Assembly: GCA_001695595.3 (NCBI GenBank)
Contig: MBPM02000204.1
Span: 1-64,000, forward strand
Reading direction: 5' to 3'
DNA length: 64,000 nt
From: Plasmopara viticola
Lineage: Eukaryota > Oomycota > Peronosporomycetes > Peronosporales > Peronosporaceae
A program made the position numbers and the translations under genes. Of this stretch, positions 1 through 9,576 are shown in pieces (the first letter of the stretch is position 1; each line of letters begins with the position of its first letter). The notes under the pieces were generated by a model. The model saw only the letters and a program-made list of their open reading frames with translations. It ran no database searches and was not told the origin of the DNA.

Positions 1-27
1 AAATCTAAAAGTTTTTCCTGTCAGCCT

Positions 28-97
28 TCCCATATAGTCTAGGCGTAGGATAGCTGGCTCTCACCCAGCAGACCGGGTTCGAGTCCCGGTGTGGGAA
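28..97 (+). tRNA. tRNA-Glu(CTC), copy 1, indels
   Basis: 70 nt. Lacks two D-loop bases and one T-stem C. 386 bp to the next copy. Confidence 0.5.
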
Positions 98-413
98 CAT
101 TGAACTTATTGCTGCTTAATTCGAAGCGGATATTTATACTACCAACTCATGCGCTCTTTTTTAGGAGCTTGGTCTGCGTGGGAGCTTGGTCTGCTTGGAT
201 CTATAGTTGTTACTCACGACTTCGGTATCTTTTTGTAAAATGTTTGCATTCGCACTAGATGCTTAAAGAGTGGCCAGATACGATCGCGTACGTTGCAAAG
301 GCTTGTGATGAGATAAGATTGATCGAAAGAAGCTTTCTTTGTCCAAATAGACGTTGCGTGTGTGCGATGGTTGTACGTGTTTATATAAATCTAAAAGTTT
401 TTCCTGTCAGCCT

Positions 414-484
414 TCCCATATAGTCTAGGCGTTAGGATAGCTGGCTCTCACCCAGCAGACCCGGGTTCGAGTCCGGTGTGGGAA
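414..484 (+). tRNA. tRNA-Glu(CTC), copy 2, indels
   Basis: 71 nt. One D-loop G and one T-stem C missing. Insert-bearing spacer follows (736 bp). Confidence 0.5.
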
Positions 485-784
485 CATTGTACTTATTGCC
501 TGCTTAGTTTCAAGCGGATATTATACTACCAACTCATGCCGCTCTCTTTTTTGGGAGCTTGGTCTGCGGGCGCAGCTTGGTCTGCGTGGGACTTGGTCTG
601 CGTGGATCTATAGTTGTTACTCACGACCTCGGTATCTTTTTGTAAAAGTTTGCATTCGCACTAGATGCTTAAAGAGGTGCCAGATACGAGCGCATACGTT
701 GCAAGTGCTTGTGATGAGATAAGATTGAACGAAAGAAGCTTTTCTTTGTCCCAATAGACGTTGCGTGTATGCAATGGTTTACGT

Positions 785-1103
785 ATTGTATTGTATTGTA
801 TTACGTTATCGGTTGCCAAGTTATGCACGCTAGGCTCTATGTCTAGTCCACGACATAGAGTGGTGTCCGCATACGTCGAGTCTCGTTCGGCGCAGTGCAG
901 CCAGCACCGAGGCCGTGAGGGTCTTCATAGTTTTGTGTAGTTCTGACTTGGTAAGAGCCCAGGTGGCGCCCTGGTGCTAGAGACCGTCGCGTCGAGGTGA
1001 GACCCGTTAGAGACCTGCGATGCCCGAGAGCACCTGCCCGAAGCGCGCGAGCATTTAGCCCCCGCGCTTGGAAGGAGCGGCGTCACCCCAACCTTTTCCG
1101 AAA
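785..1103 (-). mobile_element. Array insert copy 1
   Basis: 319 bp with several single-base losses; the left target repeat lacks one G. Confidence 0.55.
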
Positions 1104-1149
1104 ATGGTTGTACGTGTTTAACAAATCTAAAACTTTTATCTGTCAGCCT

Positions 1150-1223
1150 TCCCAATATACCTAGGCGGTTAGGATAGCTGGCTCTCACCCAGCAGACCCG
1201 GGTTCGAGTCCCGGTGTGCGGAA
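1150..1223 (+). tRNA. tRNA-Glu(CTC), copy 3, disrupted
   Basis: 74 nt. Extra A in the 5' acceptor, G10 missing, T11C, extra C in the 3' acceptor. Probably not functional as written. 389 bp to next. Confidence 0.45.
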
Positions 1224-1538
1224 CATTGAACTTATTGCTGCTTAGTTTCGAAGCGGATATTTATACTACCAACTCATGCGCTCTTTTTAGGGAGCTTGGT
1301 CTGCCGTGGAACTTGGTCTGCTTGGATCTATAGTTTTACTCACGACTTCGTATCTTTTCGTAAAATGTTTGCATTCGCACTAGATGCTTAAAGTGTGCCA
1401 GATACGACCGCGTACGTTGCAAAGGCTTGTGATGAGATAAGATTGATCGAAAGAAGCTTTTCTTTGTCCAAATAGACGTTGCGTGTGTGCGATGGTTGTA
1501 CGTGTTTATATAAATCTAAAAGTTTTTCCCGTCAGCCT

Positions 1539-1610
1539 TCCCATATAGTCTAGGCGTTAGGATAGCTGGCTCTCACCCAGCAGACCCGGGTTCGAGTCCC
1601 GGTGTGGGAA
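1539..1610 (+). tRNA. tRNA-Glu(CTC), copy 4
   Basis: 72 nt, one D-loop G missing. Insert-bearing spacer follows (719 bp). Confidence 0.7.
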
Positions 1611-1887
1611 CATTGTACTTATTGCTGCTTAGTTTCGAAGCGGATATTTATACGACCAACTCATGCGCTCTTTTTTTGGAGCTTGGTCTGCGTGGGAGCT
1701 TGGTCTGCAGTGCGATCTATAGTTGTTACTCACGACCTCGTATCTTTTGTAAAATAATTGCATTCGCACTAGATGCTTAAGAGGTGCCAGATCGAGCGCA
1801 TACGTTGCAAGTGCTTGTGATGAGATAAGATTGAACGAAGAAGCTTTTCTTCCCAATAGACGTTGCGTGTATGCAATGGTTGTACGT

Positions 1888-2211
1888 ATTGTATTGTATT
1901 GTATTACGTTTATCGCGTTGCCAAAGTTATGCACGTGCTAGGCTCTATGTCTAGTCCACGACATAGATGGTGTCCGCATACGTCGAGTCTCGTTCGGCGG
2001 GCAGTGCAGCCAGCACCGAGGCCGTGAGGTCTTCCATAGTTTTGTGTAGTTCTGACTTGGTAAGAGCCCAGGTGGCGCCCTGGTGCTAGAGACCGTCGCG
2101 TCGAGGGTGAGACCCGTTAGAGACCTGCAGATGCCGAGAGCACCTGCCCGAAGCGCGCGAGCATTTAGCCCCCGCGCTTGAAGGAGGGCGTCACCCCAAC
2201 CTTTTCCGAAA
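1888..2211 (-). mobile_element. Array insert copy 2
   Basis: 324 bp, small indels; the right target repeat lacks bases. Confidence 0.55.
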
Positions 2212-2257
2212 ATGGTGTACGTTTTATACAAATCTAAAACTTTTTATCTGTCAGCCT

Positions 2258-2329
2258 TCCCATATAGTCTAGGCGTTAGGATAGCTGGCTCTCACCCAGC
2301 AGACCCGGGTTCGAGTCCCGGTGTGGGAA
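2258..2329 (+). tRNA. tRNA-Glu(CTC), copy 5
   Basis: 72 nt, one D-loop G missing. 376 bp to next. Confidence 0.7.
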
Positions 2330-2600
2330 CATTGAACTTATTGCTGCTTAGTTTCAAGCGGATATTTATACTACCAACTCATGCGCTCTTTTTTAGGGAG
2401 CTTGGTCTGCGTGGAATTGGTCTGCTTGGATCTATAGTTGTTACTCACGACTTCGGTATCTTTTTGTAAAATGCATTCGCACTAGATGCTTAAAGAGATA
2501 CGACCGCGTACGTTGCAAAGCTTTGATGAGATAAGATTGATCGAAAGAAGCTTTTCTTTGTCCAAATAGACGTTGCGTGTTTGCGATGGTTGTACGTGTT

Positions 2601-2608
2601 TATATAAA
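2601..2608 (+). promoter_or_regulatory. TATA box upstream of tRNA-Glu (representative)
   Basis: TATATAAA begins 33 nt upstream of tRNA position 1, where TFIIIB-bound TATA elements sit in many plant, yeast and protist tRNA genes. It recurs before nearly every copy. After insert-bearing spacers it is usually TATACAAA. A T6 run lies between the box and the gene (2617-2622) and could stop read-through from the preceding unit. Confidence 0.7.
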
Positions 2609-2640
2609 TCTAAAAGTTTTTTCCTGTCAGCCTTCCCATA

Positions 2641-2652
2641 TAGTCTAGGCGG
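2641..2652 (+). promoter_or_regulatory. Internal A box of tRNA-Glu (representative)
   Basis: TAGTCTAGGCGG fits the A-box pattern TRGYNNARNNGG at tRNA positions 8-19. The common T11C variant of insert-linked copies keeps the A-box pyrimidine but mismatches the D stem. Confidence 0.8.
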
Positions 2653-2685
2653 TTAGGATAGCTGGCTCTCACCCAGCAGACCCGG

Positions 2686-2696
2686 GTTCGAGTCCC
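2686..2696 (+). promoter_or_regulatory. Internal B box of tRNA-Glu (representative)
   Basis: GGTTCGAGTCC is a perfect match to the B-box consensus GGTTCGANTCC (TFIIIC binding). It is intact in most copies and broken by indels in some. Confidence 0.85.
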
Positions 2697-2990
2697 GGTG
2701 TGGGAACATTGAACTTATTGCTGCTTAATTTCGAAGCGGATATTTATACTACCAACTCATGCGCTCTTTTTTAGGGAGCTTGGTCTGCGTGGGAACTTGG
2801 TCTGCTTGGATCTATAGTTGTTACTCACGACCTCGGTATCTTTTTGTAAAATAATTGCATTCGCACTAGATGCTTAAAGAGGTGCCAGATACGAGCGCAT
2901 ACGTTGCAAGTGCTTGTGATGAGATAAGATTGAACGAAAGAAGCTTTTCTTTGTCCCAATAGACGTTGCGTGTATGCAATGGTTGTACGT

Positions 2991-3315
2991 ATTGTATTGT
3001 ATTGTATTACGTTATCGCGTTGCCAAGTTATGCACGTGCTAGGCTCTATGTCTAGTCCACGACATAGAGTGGTGTCCGCATACGTCGAGTCTCGTTCGGC
3101 GGGCAGTGCAGCCAGCACCGAGGCCGTGAGGGTCTTCCATAGTTTTGTGTAGTTCTGACTTGGTAAGAGCCCAGGTGGCGCCCTGGTGCTGGAGACCGTC
3201 GCGTCGAGGGTGAGACCCGTTAGAGACCTGCAGATGCCCGAGAGCACCTGCCCGAAGCGCGCGAGCATTTAGCCCCCGCGCTTGGAAGGAGGCGTCACCC
3301 CAACCTTTTCCGAAA
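2991..3315 (-). mobile_element. Array insert, SINE/LINE-3'-end-like (reference copy)
   Basis: 325 bp, GC-richer than the spacer. It sits between two copies of ATGGTTGTACGT (2979-2990 and 3316-3327), a 12-bp sequence present once in units without the insert, as expected of a target-site duplication. Read on the minus strand, the 3' part has a perfect 9-bp hairpin (CTCTATGTC/GACATAGAG, 3044-3069) and ends in a (CAATA)n tail, an arrangement known from LINEs and SINEs whose reverse transcriptase recognises a 3' stem-loop. No B box was seen on this strand. A minus-strand ORF crosses it with mostly G/C third positions in its first half, so it may derive from coding sequence. Identity of the parent element is unknown. 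Confidence 0.6.
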
Positions 3316-3363
3316 ATGGTTGTACGTGTTTATACAAATCTAAAACTTTTTATCTGTCAGCCT

Positions 3364-3436
3364 TCCCATATAGTCTAGGCGGTTAGGATAGCTGGCTCTC
3401 ACCCAGCAGACCCGGGTTCGAGTCCCGGTGTGGGAA
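3364..3436 (+). tRNA. tRNA-Glu(CTC), copy 7
   Basis: 73 nt, consensus, although it follows an insert. 394 bp to next. Confidence 0.95.
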
Positions 3437-3757
3437 CATTGAACTTATTGCTGCTTAGTTTCGAAGCGGATATTTATACTACCAACTCATGCGCTCTTTT
3501 TTAGGGAGCTTGGTCTGCGTGGGAACTTTGGTCTGCTTGGATCTATAGTTGTTACTCACGACTTCGGTATCTTTTTGTAAAATGTTTGCATTCGCACTAG
3601 ATGCTTAAAGAGGTGCCAGATACGACCGCGTACGTTGCAAAGGCTTGTGATGAGATAAGATTGATCGAAAGAAGCTTTTCTTTGTCCAAATAGACGTTGC
3701 GTGTGTGCGATGGTTGTACGTGTTTATATAAATCTAAAAGTTTTTTCCTGTCAGCCT

Positions 3758-3830
3758 TCCCATATAGTCTAGGCGGTTAGGATAGCTGGCTCTCACCCAG
3801 CAGACCCGGGTTCGAGTCCCGGTGTGGGAA
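3758..3830 (+). tRNA. tRNA-Glu(CTC), copy 8
   Basis: 73 nt, consensus. 393 bp to next (two 17-mers). Confidence 0.95.
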
Positions 3831-4150
3831 CATTGAACTTATTGCTGCTTAATTTCGAAGCGGATATTTATACTACCAACTCATGCGCTCTTTTTTAGGG
3901 AGCTTGGTCTGCGTGGGAGCTTGGTCTGCTTGGATCTATAGTTGTTACTCACGACTTCGGTATCTTTTTGTAAAATGTTTGCATTCGCACTAGATGCTTA
4001 AAGAGGTGCCAGATACGATCGCGTACGTTGCAAAGGCTTGTGATGAGATAAGATTGATCGAAAGAAGCTTTTCTTTGTCCAAATAGACGTTGCGTGTGTG
4101 CGATGGTTGTACGTGTTTATATAAATCTAAAAGTTTTTTCCTGTCAGCCT

Positions 4151-4223
4151 TCCCATATAGTCTAGGCGGTTAGGATAGCTGGCTCTCACCCAGCAGACCC
4201 GGGTTCGAGTCCCGGTGTGGGAA
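4151..4223 (+). tRNA. tRNA-Glu(CTC), copy 9
   Basis: 73 nt, consensus. 392 bp to next. Confidence 0.95.
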
Positions 4224-4542
4224 CATTGTACTTATTGCTGCTTAGTTTCGAAGCGGATATTTATACTACCAACTCATGCGCTCTTTTTTAGGGAGCTTGG
4301 TCTGCGTGGGAACTTGGTCTGCTTGGATCTATAGTTGTTACTCACGACTTCGGTATCTTTTTGTAAAATGTTTGCATTCGCGCTAGATGCTTAAAGAGGT
4401 GCCAGATACACCGCGTACGTTGCAAAGGCTTGTGATGAGATAAGATTGATCGAAAGAAGCTTTTCTTTGTCCAAATAGACGTTGCGTGTGTGCGATGGTT
4501 GTACGTGTTTATATAAATCTAAAAGTTTTTTCCTGTCAGCCT

Positions 4543-4615
4543 TCCCATATAGTCTAGGCGGTTAGGATAGCTGGCTCTCACCCAGCAGACCCGGGTTCGA
4601 GTCCCGGTGTGGGAA
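4543..4615 (+). tRNA. tRNA-Glu(CTC), copy 10
   Basis: 73 nt, consensus. Three 17-mers and an insert follow (746 bp). Confidence 0.95.
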
Positions 4616-4629
4616 CATTGTACTTATTG

Positions 4630-4648
4630 CTGCTTAGTTTCGAAGCGG
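4630..4648 (+). other. Hairpin in the tRNA 3' trailer (representative)
   Basis: CTGCTT pairs with AAGCGG (one G-U) around a 7-nt loop, 14 nt downstream of the discriminator base. It is repeated in almost every unit, with loop variants AGTTTCG and AATTTCG. It could shield the trailer or steer 3'-end processing; the role is unknown. Confidence 0.5.
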
Positions 4649-4675
4649 ATATTTATACTACCAACTCATGCGCTC

Positions 4676-4682
4676 TTTTTTT
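4676..4682 (+). terminator. Pol III T-run terminator (representative)
   Basis: T7 run, the first run of four or more T after the tRNA, 60 nt past the 3' end. The equivalent run is T4-T8 in other units. Units starting at 19452 and 20216 have lost it by a ~39-bp deletion. A backup T5 run (TATCTTTTTG) lies further downstream. Confidence 0.65.
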
Positions 4683-4733
4683 GGGAGCTTGGTCTGCGTG
4701 GGAGCTTGGTCTGCGTGGGAGCTTGGTCTGCGT
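4683..4733 (+). repeat. 17-bp minisatellite, three copies (representative)
   Basis: Three tandem copies of GGGAGCTTGGTCTGCGT directly after the terminator. Copy number varies from 1 to 5 between units and largely explains the 17-bp steps in unit length. Confidence 0.95.
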
Positions 4734-4916
4734 GGATCTATAGTTGTTACTCACGACCTCGGTATCTTTTTGTAAAATGTTTGCATTCGCACTAGATGCT
4801 TAAAGAGGTGCCAGATACGAGCGCATACGTTGCAAGTGCTTGTGATGAGATAAGATTGAACGAAAGAAGCTTTTCTTTGTCCCAATAGACGTTGCGTGTA
4901 TGCAATGGTTGTACGT

Positions 4917-5240
4917 ATTGTATTGTATTGTATTACGTTTCGCGTTGCCAAGTTATGCACGTGCTAGGCTCTATGTCTAGTCCACGACATAGAGTGGTGT
5001 CCGCATACGTCGAGTCTCGTTCGGCGGGCAGTGCAGCCAGCACCGAGGCCGTGAGGGTCTTCCATAGTTTTGTGTAGTTCTGACTTGGTAAGAGCCCAGG
5101 TGGCGCCCTGGTGCTGGAGACCGTCGCGTCGAGGTGAGACCCGTTAGAGACCTGCAGATGCCCGAGAGCACCTGCCCGAAGCGCGCGAGTATTTAGCCCC
5201 CGCGCTTGGAAGGAGGGCGTCACCCCAACCTTTTCCGAAA
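4917..5240 (-). mobile_element. Array insert copy 4
   Basis: 324 bp; TTTCGCG replaces TTATCGCG near the tail; GAGTATTT variant shared with 16748, 48698 and 50630. Confidence 0.6.
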
Positions 5241-5288
5241 ATGGTTGTACGTGTTTATACAAATCTAAAACTTTTTATCTGTCAGCCT

Positions 5289-5361
5289 TCCCATATAGTC
5301 TAGGCGGTTAGGATAGCTGGCTCTCACCCAGCAGACCCGGGTTCGAGTCCCGGTGTGGGAA
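5289..5361 (+). tRNA. tRNA-Glu(CTC), copy 11
   Basis: 73 nt, consensus. 393 bp to next. Confidence 0.95.
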
Positions 5362-5681
5362 CATTGAACTTATTGCTGCTTAGTTTCGAAGCGGATATTT
5401 ATACTACCAACTCATGCGCTCTTTTTTAGGGAGCTTGGTCTGCGTGGGAATTTGGTCTGCTTGGATCTATAGTTGTTACTCACGACTTCGGTATCTTTTT
5501 GTAAAATGTTTGCATTCGCACTAGATGCTTAAAGAGGTGCCAGATACGACCGCGTACGTTGCAAAGGCTTGTGATGAGATAAGATTGATCGAAAGAAGCT
5601 TTTCTTTGTCCAAATAGACGTTGCGTGTTTGCGATGGTTGTACGTGTTTATATAAATCTAAAAGTTTTTTCCTGTCAGCCT

Positions 5682-5754
5682 TCCCATATAGTCTAGGCGG
5701 TTAGGATAGCTGGCTCTCACCCAGCAGACCCGGGTTCGAGTCCCGGTGTGGGAA
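5682..5754 (+). tRNA. tRNA-Glu(CTC), copy 12
   Basis: 73 nt, consensus. 392 bp to next. Confidence 0.95.
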
Positions 5755-6073
5755 CATTGAACTTATTGCTGCTTAATTTCGAAGCGGATATTTATACTAC
5801 CAACTCATGCGCTCTTTTTTAGGGAGCTTGGTCTGCGTGGGAACTTGGTCTGCTTGGATCTATAGTTGTTACTCACGACTTCGGTATCTTTTTGTAAAAT
5901 GTTTGCATTCGCACTAGATGCTTAAAGAGGTGCCAGATACGATCCGTACGTTGCAAAGGCTTGTGATGAGATAAGATTGATCGAAAGAAGCTTTTCTTTG
6001 TCCAAATAGACGTTGCGTGTGTGCGATGGTTGTACGTGTTTATATAAATCTAAAAGTTTTTCCCTGTCAGCCT

Positions 6074-6145
6074 TCCATATAGTCTAGGCGGTTAGGATAG
6101 CTGGCTCTCACCCAGCAGACCCGGGTTCGAGTCCCGGTGTGGGAA
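6074..6145 (+). tRNA. tRNA-Glu(CTC), copy 13
   Basis: 72 nt, one C missing from the 5' acceptor strand. Insert follows (743 bp). Confidence 0.65.
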
Positions 6146-6443
6146 CATTGTACTTATTGCTGCTTAGTTTCGAAGCGGATATTTATACTACCAACTCATG
6201 CGCTCTTTTTTTGGGAGCTTGGTCTGCGTGGGAGCTTGGTCTGCGTGGGACTTGCTGCGTGGATCTATAGTTGTTACTCACGACCTCGGTATCTTTTTGT
6301 AAAATGTTTGCATTCGCACTAGATGCTTAAAGAGGTGCCAGATACGAGCGCATACGTTGCAAGTGCTTGTGATGAGATAAGATTGAACGAAAGAAGCTTT
6401 TCTTTGTCCCAATAGACGTTGCGTGTATGCAATGGTTGTACGT

Positions 6444-6768
6444 ATTGTATTGTATTGTATTACGTTATCGCGTTGCCAAGTTATGCACGTGCTAGGCTCT
6501 ATGTCTAGTCCACGACATAGAGTGGTGTCCGCATACGTCGAGTCTCGTTCGGCGGCAGTGCAGCCAGCACCGAGGCCGTGAGGGTCTTCCATAGTTTTGT
6601 GTAGTTCTGACTTGGTAAGAGCCCAGGTGGCGCCCTGGTGCTAGAGACCGTCGCGTCGAGGGTGAGACCCGTTAGAGACCTGCAGATGCCCGAGAGCACC
6701 TGCCCGAAGCGCGCGAGCATTTAGCCCCCGCGCTTGGAAGGAGGGCGTCACCCCAACCTTTTCCGAAA
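6444..6768 (-). mobile_element. Array insert copy 5
   Basis: 325 bp, CTGGTGCTAGAGACC variant also in copies 1, 2, 6 and 11. Confidence 0.6.
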
Positions 6769-6816
6769 ATGGTTGTACGTGTTTATACAAATCTAAAACT
6801 TTTTATCTGTCAGCCT

Positions 6817-6889
6817 TCCCATATAGCCTAGGCGGTTAGGATAGCTGGCTCTCACCCAGCAGACCCGGGTTCGAGTCCCGGTGTGGGAA
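6817..6889 (+). tRNA. tRNA-Glu(CTC), copy 14, T11C
   Basis: 73 nt. T11C gives a C-A mismatch in the D stem, typical of insert-linked copies. 393 bp to next. Confidence 0.9.
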
Positions 6890-7209
6890 CATTGAACTTA
6901 TTGCTGCTTAGTTTCGAAGCGGATATTTATACTACCAACTCATGCGCTCTTTTTTAGGGAGCTTGGTCTGCGTGGGAACTTGGTCTGCTTGGATCTATAG
7001 TTGTTACTCACGACTTCGGTATCTTTTCGTAAAATGTTTGCATTCGCACTAGATGCTTAAAGTGGTGCCAGATACGACCGCGTACGTTGCAAAGGCTTGT
7101 GATGAGACAAGATTGATCGAAAGAAGCTTTTCTTTGTCCAAATAGACGTTGCGTGTGTGCGATGGTTGTACGTGTTTATATAAATCTAAAAGTTTTTCCC
7201 TGTCAGCCT

Positions 7210-7282
7210 TCCCATATAGTCTAGGCGGTTAGGATAGCTGGCTCTCACCCAGCAGACCCGGGTTCGAGTCCCGGTGTGGGAA
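7210..7282 (+). tRNA. tRNA-Glu(CTC), copy 15
   Basis: 73 nt, consensus. Insert follows (729 bp). Confidence 0.95.
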
Positions 7283-7565
7283 CATTGTACTTATTGCTGC
7301 TTAGTTTCGAAGCGGATATTTATACGACCAACTCATGCGCTCTTTTTTTGGGAGCTTGGTCTGCGTGGGAGCTTGGTCTGCGTGGATCTATAGTTGTTAC
7401 TCACGACCTCGGTATCTTTTTGTAAAATAATTGCATTCGCACTAGATGCTTAAGAGGTGCCAGATACGAGCGCATACGTTGCAAGTGCTTGTGATGAGAT
7501 AAGATTGAACGAAAGAAGCTTTTCTTTGTCCCAATAGACGTTGCGTGTATGCAATGGTTGTACGT

Positions 7566-7890
7566 ATTGTATTGTATTGTATTACGTTATCGCGTTGCCA
7601 AGTTATGCACGTGCTAGGCTCTATGTCTAGTCCACGACATAGAGTGGTGTCCGCATACGTCGAGTCTCGTTCGGCGGGCAGTGCAGCCAGCACCGAGGCC
7701 GTGAGGGTCTTCCATAGTTTTGTGTAGTTCTGACTTGGTAAGAGCCCAGGTGGCGCCCTGGTGCTAGAGACCGTCGCGTCGAGGGTGAGACCCGTTAGAG
7801 ACCTGCAGATGCCCGAGAGCACCTGCCCGAAGCGCGCGAGCATTTAGCCCCCGCGCTTGGAAGGAGGCGTCACCCCAACCTTTTCCGAAA
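7566..7890 (-). mobile_element. Array insert copy 6
   Basis: 325 bp, same CTAGAGACC variant. Confidence 0.6.
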
Positions 7891-7938
7891 ATGGTTGTAC
7901 GTGTTTATACAAATCTAAAACTTTTTATCTGTCAGCCT

Positions 7939-8011
7939 TCCCATATAGCCTAGGCGGTTAGGATAGCTGGCTCTCACCCAGCAGACCCGGGTTCGAGTCC
8001 CGGTGTGGGAA
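7939..8011 (+). tRNA. tRNA-Glu(CTC), copy 16, T11C
   Basis: 73 nt with T11C, directly downstream of an insert. 393 bp to next. Confidence 0.9.
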
Positions 8012-8331
8012 CATTGAACTTATTGCTGCTTAGTTTCGAAGCGGATATTTATACTACCAACTCATGCGCTCTTTTTTAGGGAGCTTGGTCTGCGTGGGAA
8101 CTTGGTCTGCTTGGATCTATAGTTGTTACTCACGACTTCGGTATCTTTTTGTAAAATGTTTGCATTCGCACTAGATGCTTAAAGAGGTGCCAGATACGAC
8201 CGCGTACGTTGCAAAGGCTTGTGATGAGATAAGATTGATCGAAAGAAGCTTTTCTTTGTCCAAATAGACGTTGCGTGTGTGCGATGTTTGTACGTGTTTA
8301 TATAAATCTAAAAGTTTTTTCCTGTCAGCCT

Positions 8332-8404
8332 TCCCATATAGTCTAGGCGGTTAGGATAGCTGGCTCTCACCCAGCAGACCCGGGTTCGAGTCCCGGTGTG
8401 GGAA
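8332..8404 (+). tRNA. tRNA-Glu(CTC), copy 17
   Basis: 73 nt, consensus. Four 17-mers, 426 bp to next. Confidence 0.95.
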
Positions 8405-8757
8405 CATTGTACTTATTGCTGCTTAGTTTCGAAGCGGATATTTATACTACCAACTCATGCGCTCTTTTTTTGGGAGCTTGGTCTGCGAGGAGCTTGGTCT
8501 GCGTGGGAGCTTGCTCTGCGTGGGAGCTTGGTCTGCGTGGATCTATAGTTGTTACTCACGACCTCGGTATCTTTTTGTAAAATGTTTGCATTCGCATTAG
8601 ATGCTTGAAGAGGTGCCAGATACGACCGCGTACGTTGCAAAGGCTTGTGATGAGACAAGATTGATCGAAAGAAGCTTTTCTTTGTCCAAATAGACGTTGC
8701 GTGTGTGCGATGGTTGTACGTGTTTATATAAATCTAAAAGTTTTTTCCTGTCAGCCT

Positions 8758-8830
8758 TCCCATATAGTCTAGGCGGTTAGGATAGCTGGCTCTCACCCAG
8801 CAGACCCGGGTTCGAGTCCCGGTGTGGGAA
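8758..8830 (+). tRNA. tRNA-Glu(CTC), copy 18
   Basis: 73 nt, consensus. The downstream T-run is reduced to TTTTAATTT. Insert follows (746 bp). Confidence 0.95.
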
Positions 8831-9129
8831 CATTGTACTTATTGCTGCTTAGTTTCGAAGCGGATATTTATACTACCAACTCATGCGTTTTAATTTAGGG
8901 AGCTTGGTCTGCGTGGAGCTTGGTCTGCGTGGGAGCTTGGTCTGCTGGATCTATAGTTGTTACTCACGACCTCGGTATCTTTTTGTAAAATGTTTGCATT
9001 CGCACTAGATGCTTAAAGAGGTGCCAGATACGAGCGCATACGTTGCAAGTGCTTGTGATGAGATAAGATTGAACGAAAGAAGCTTTTCTTTGTCCCAATA
9101 GACGTTGCGTGTATGCAATGGTTGTACGT

Positions 9130-9455
9130 ATTGTATTGTATTGTATTACGTTATCGCGTTGCCAAGTTATGCACGTGCTAGGCTCTATGTCTAGTCCACG
9201 ACATAGAGTGGTGTCCGCATACGTCGAGTCTCGTTCGGCGGGCAGTGCAGCCAGCACCGAGGCCGTGAGGGTCTTCCATAGTTTTGTGTAGTTCTGACTT
9301 GGTAAGAGCCCAGGTGGCGCCCTGGTGCTGGAGACCGTCGCGTCGAGGGTGAGACCCGTTAGAGACCTGCAGATGCCCGAGAGCACCTGCCCGAAGCGCG
9401 CGAGCATTTAGCCCCCGTGCTTGGAAGGAGGGCGTCACCCCAACCTTTTCCGAAA
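9130..9455 (-). mobile_element. Array insert copy 7
   Basis: 326 bp; CCCCCGTGCTTGG variant shared only with 14415. Confidence 0.6.
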
Positions 9456-9503
9456 ATGGTTGTACGTGTTTATACAAATCTAAAACTTTTTATCTGTCAG
9501 CCT

Positions 9504-9576
9504 TCCCATATAGCCTAGGCGGTTAGGATAGCTGGCTCTCACCCAGCAGACCCGGGTTCGAGTTCCGGTGTGGGAA
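9504..9576 (+). tRNA. tRNA-Glu(CTC), copy 19, T11C C61T
   Basis: 73 nt. T11C plus C61T (G-U at 53-61). The same pair of changes recurs only at 14788, which marks a 5.28-kb duplication. Confidence 0.9.

Larger units (their letters stand above)
2634..2706 (+). tRNA. tRNA-Glu(CTC), copy 6, reference copy
   Basis: Inserts glutamate at GAG codons. The 73-nt cloverleaf is complete. The acceptor stem TCCCATA/TGTGGGA has seven pairs with one G-U. The D stem GTCT/GGAT has two wobbles. The anticodon stem GCTGG/CCAGC closes a loop with U33, CTC at 34-36 and A37. A 4-nt variable region follows, then T stem CCGGG/CCCGG with loop TTCGAGT and discriminator A73. There is no intron and no encoded CCA, as expected for a eukaryotic nuclear gene. 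TATATAAA lies 33 nt upstream. The insert-bearing spacer follows, 730 bp to the next copy. All other copies are described relative to this one. Confidence 0.97.

Noticed and set aside
2915..3165. Possible C/D snoRNA in the spacer (GTGATGA like a C box)
   Set aside because: No D box (CTGA) lies at a suitable distance in short units. The only CTGA is about 240 nt away inside the insert, and no terminal stem was found.
2825..3268. Recurrent 60-170-codon ORFs on both strands throughout the array
   Set aside because: They overlap tRNA, minisatellite and spacer DNA, shift frame between copies and repeat only because the DNA repeats. None resembles a known protein, so they are not listed as genes.
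2991..3315. Insert as 5S rRNA, SRP RNA, RNase P/MRP RNA or a spliceosomal snRNA
   Set aside because: None of the conserved blocks of these RNAs could be recognised on either strand.
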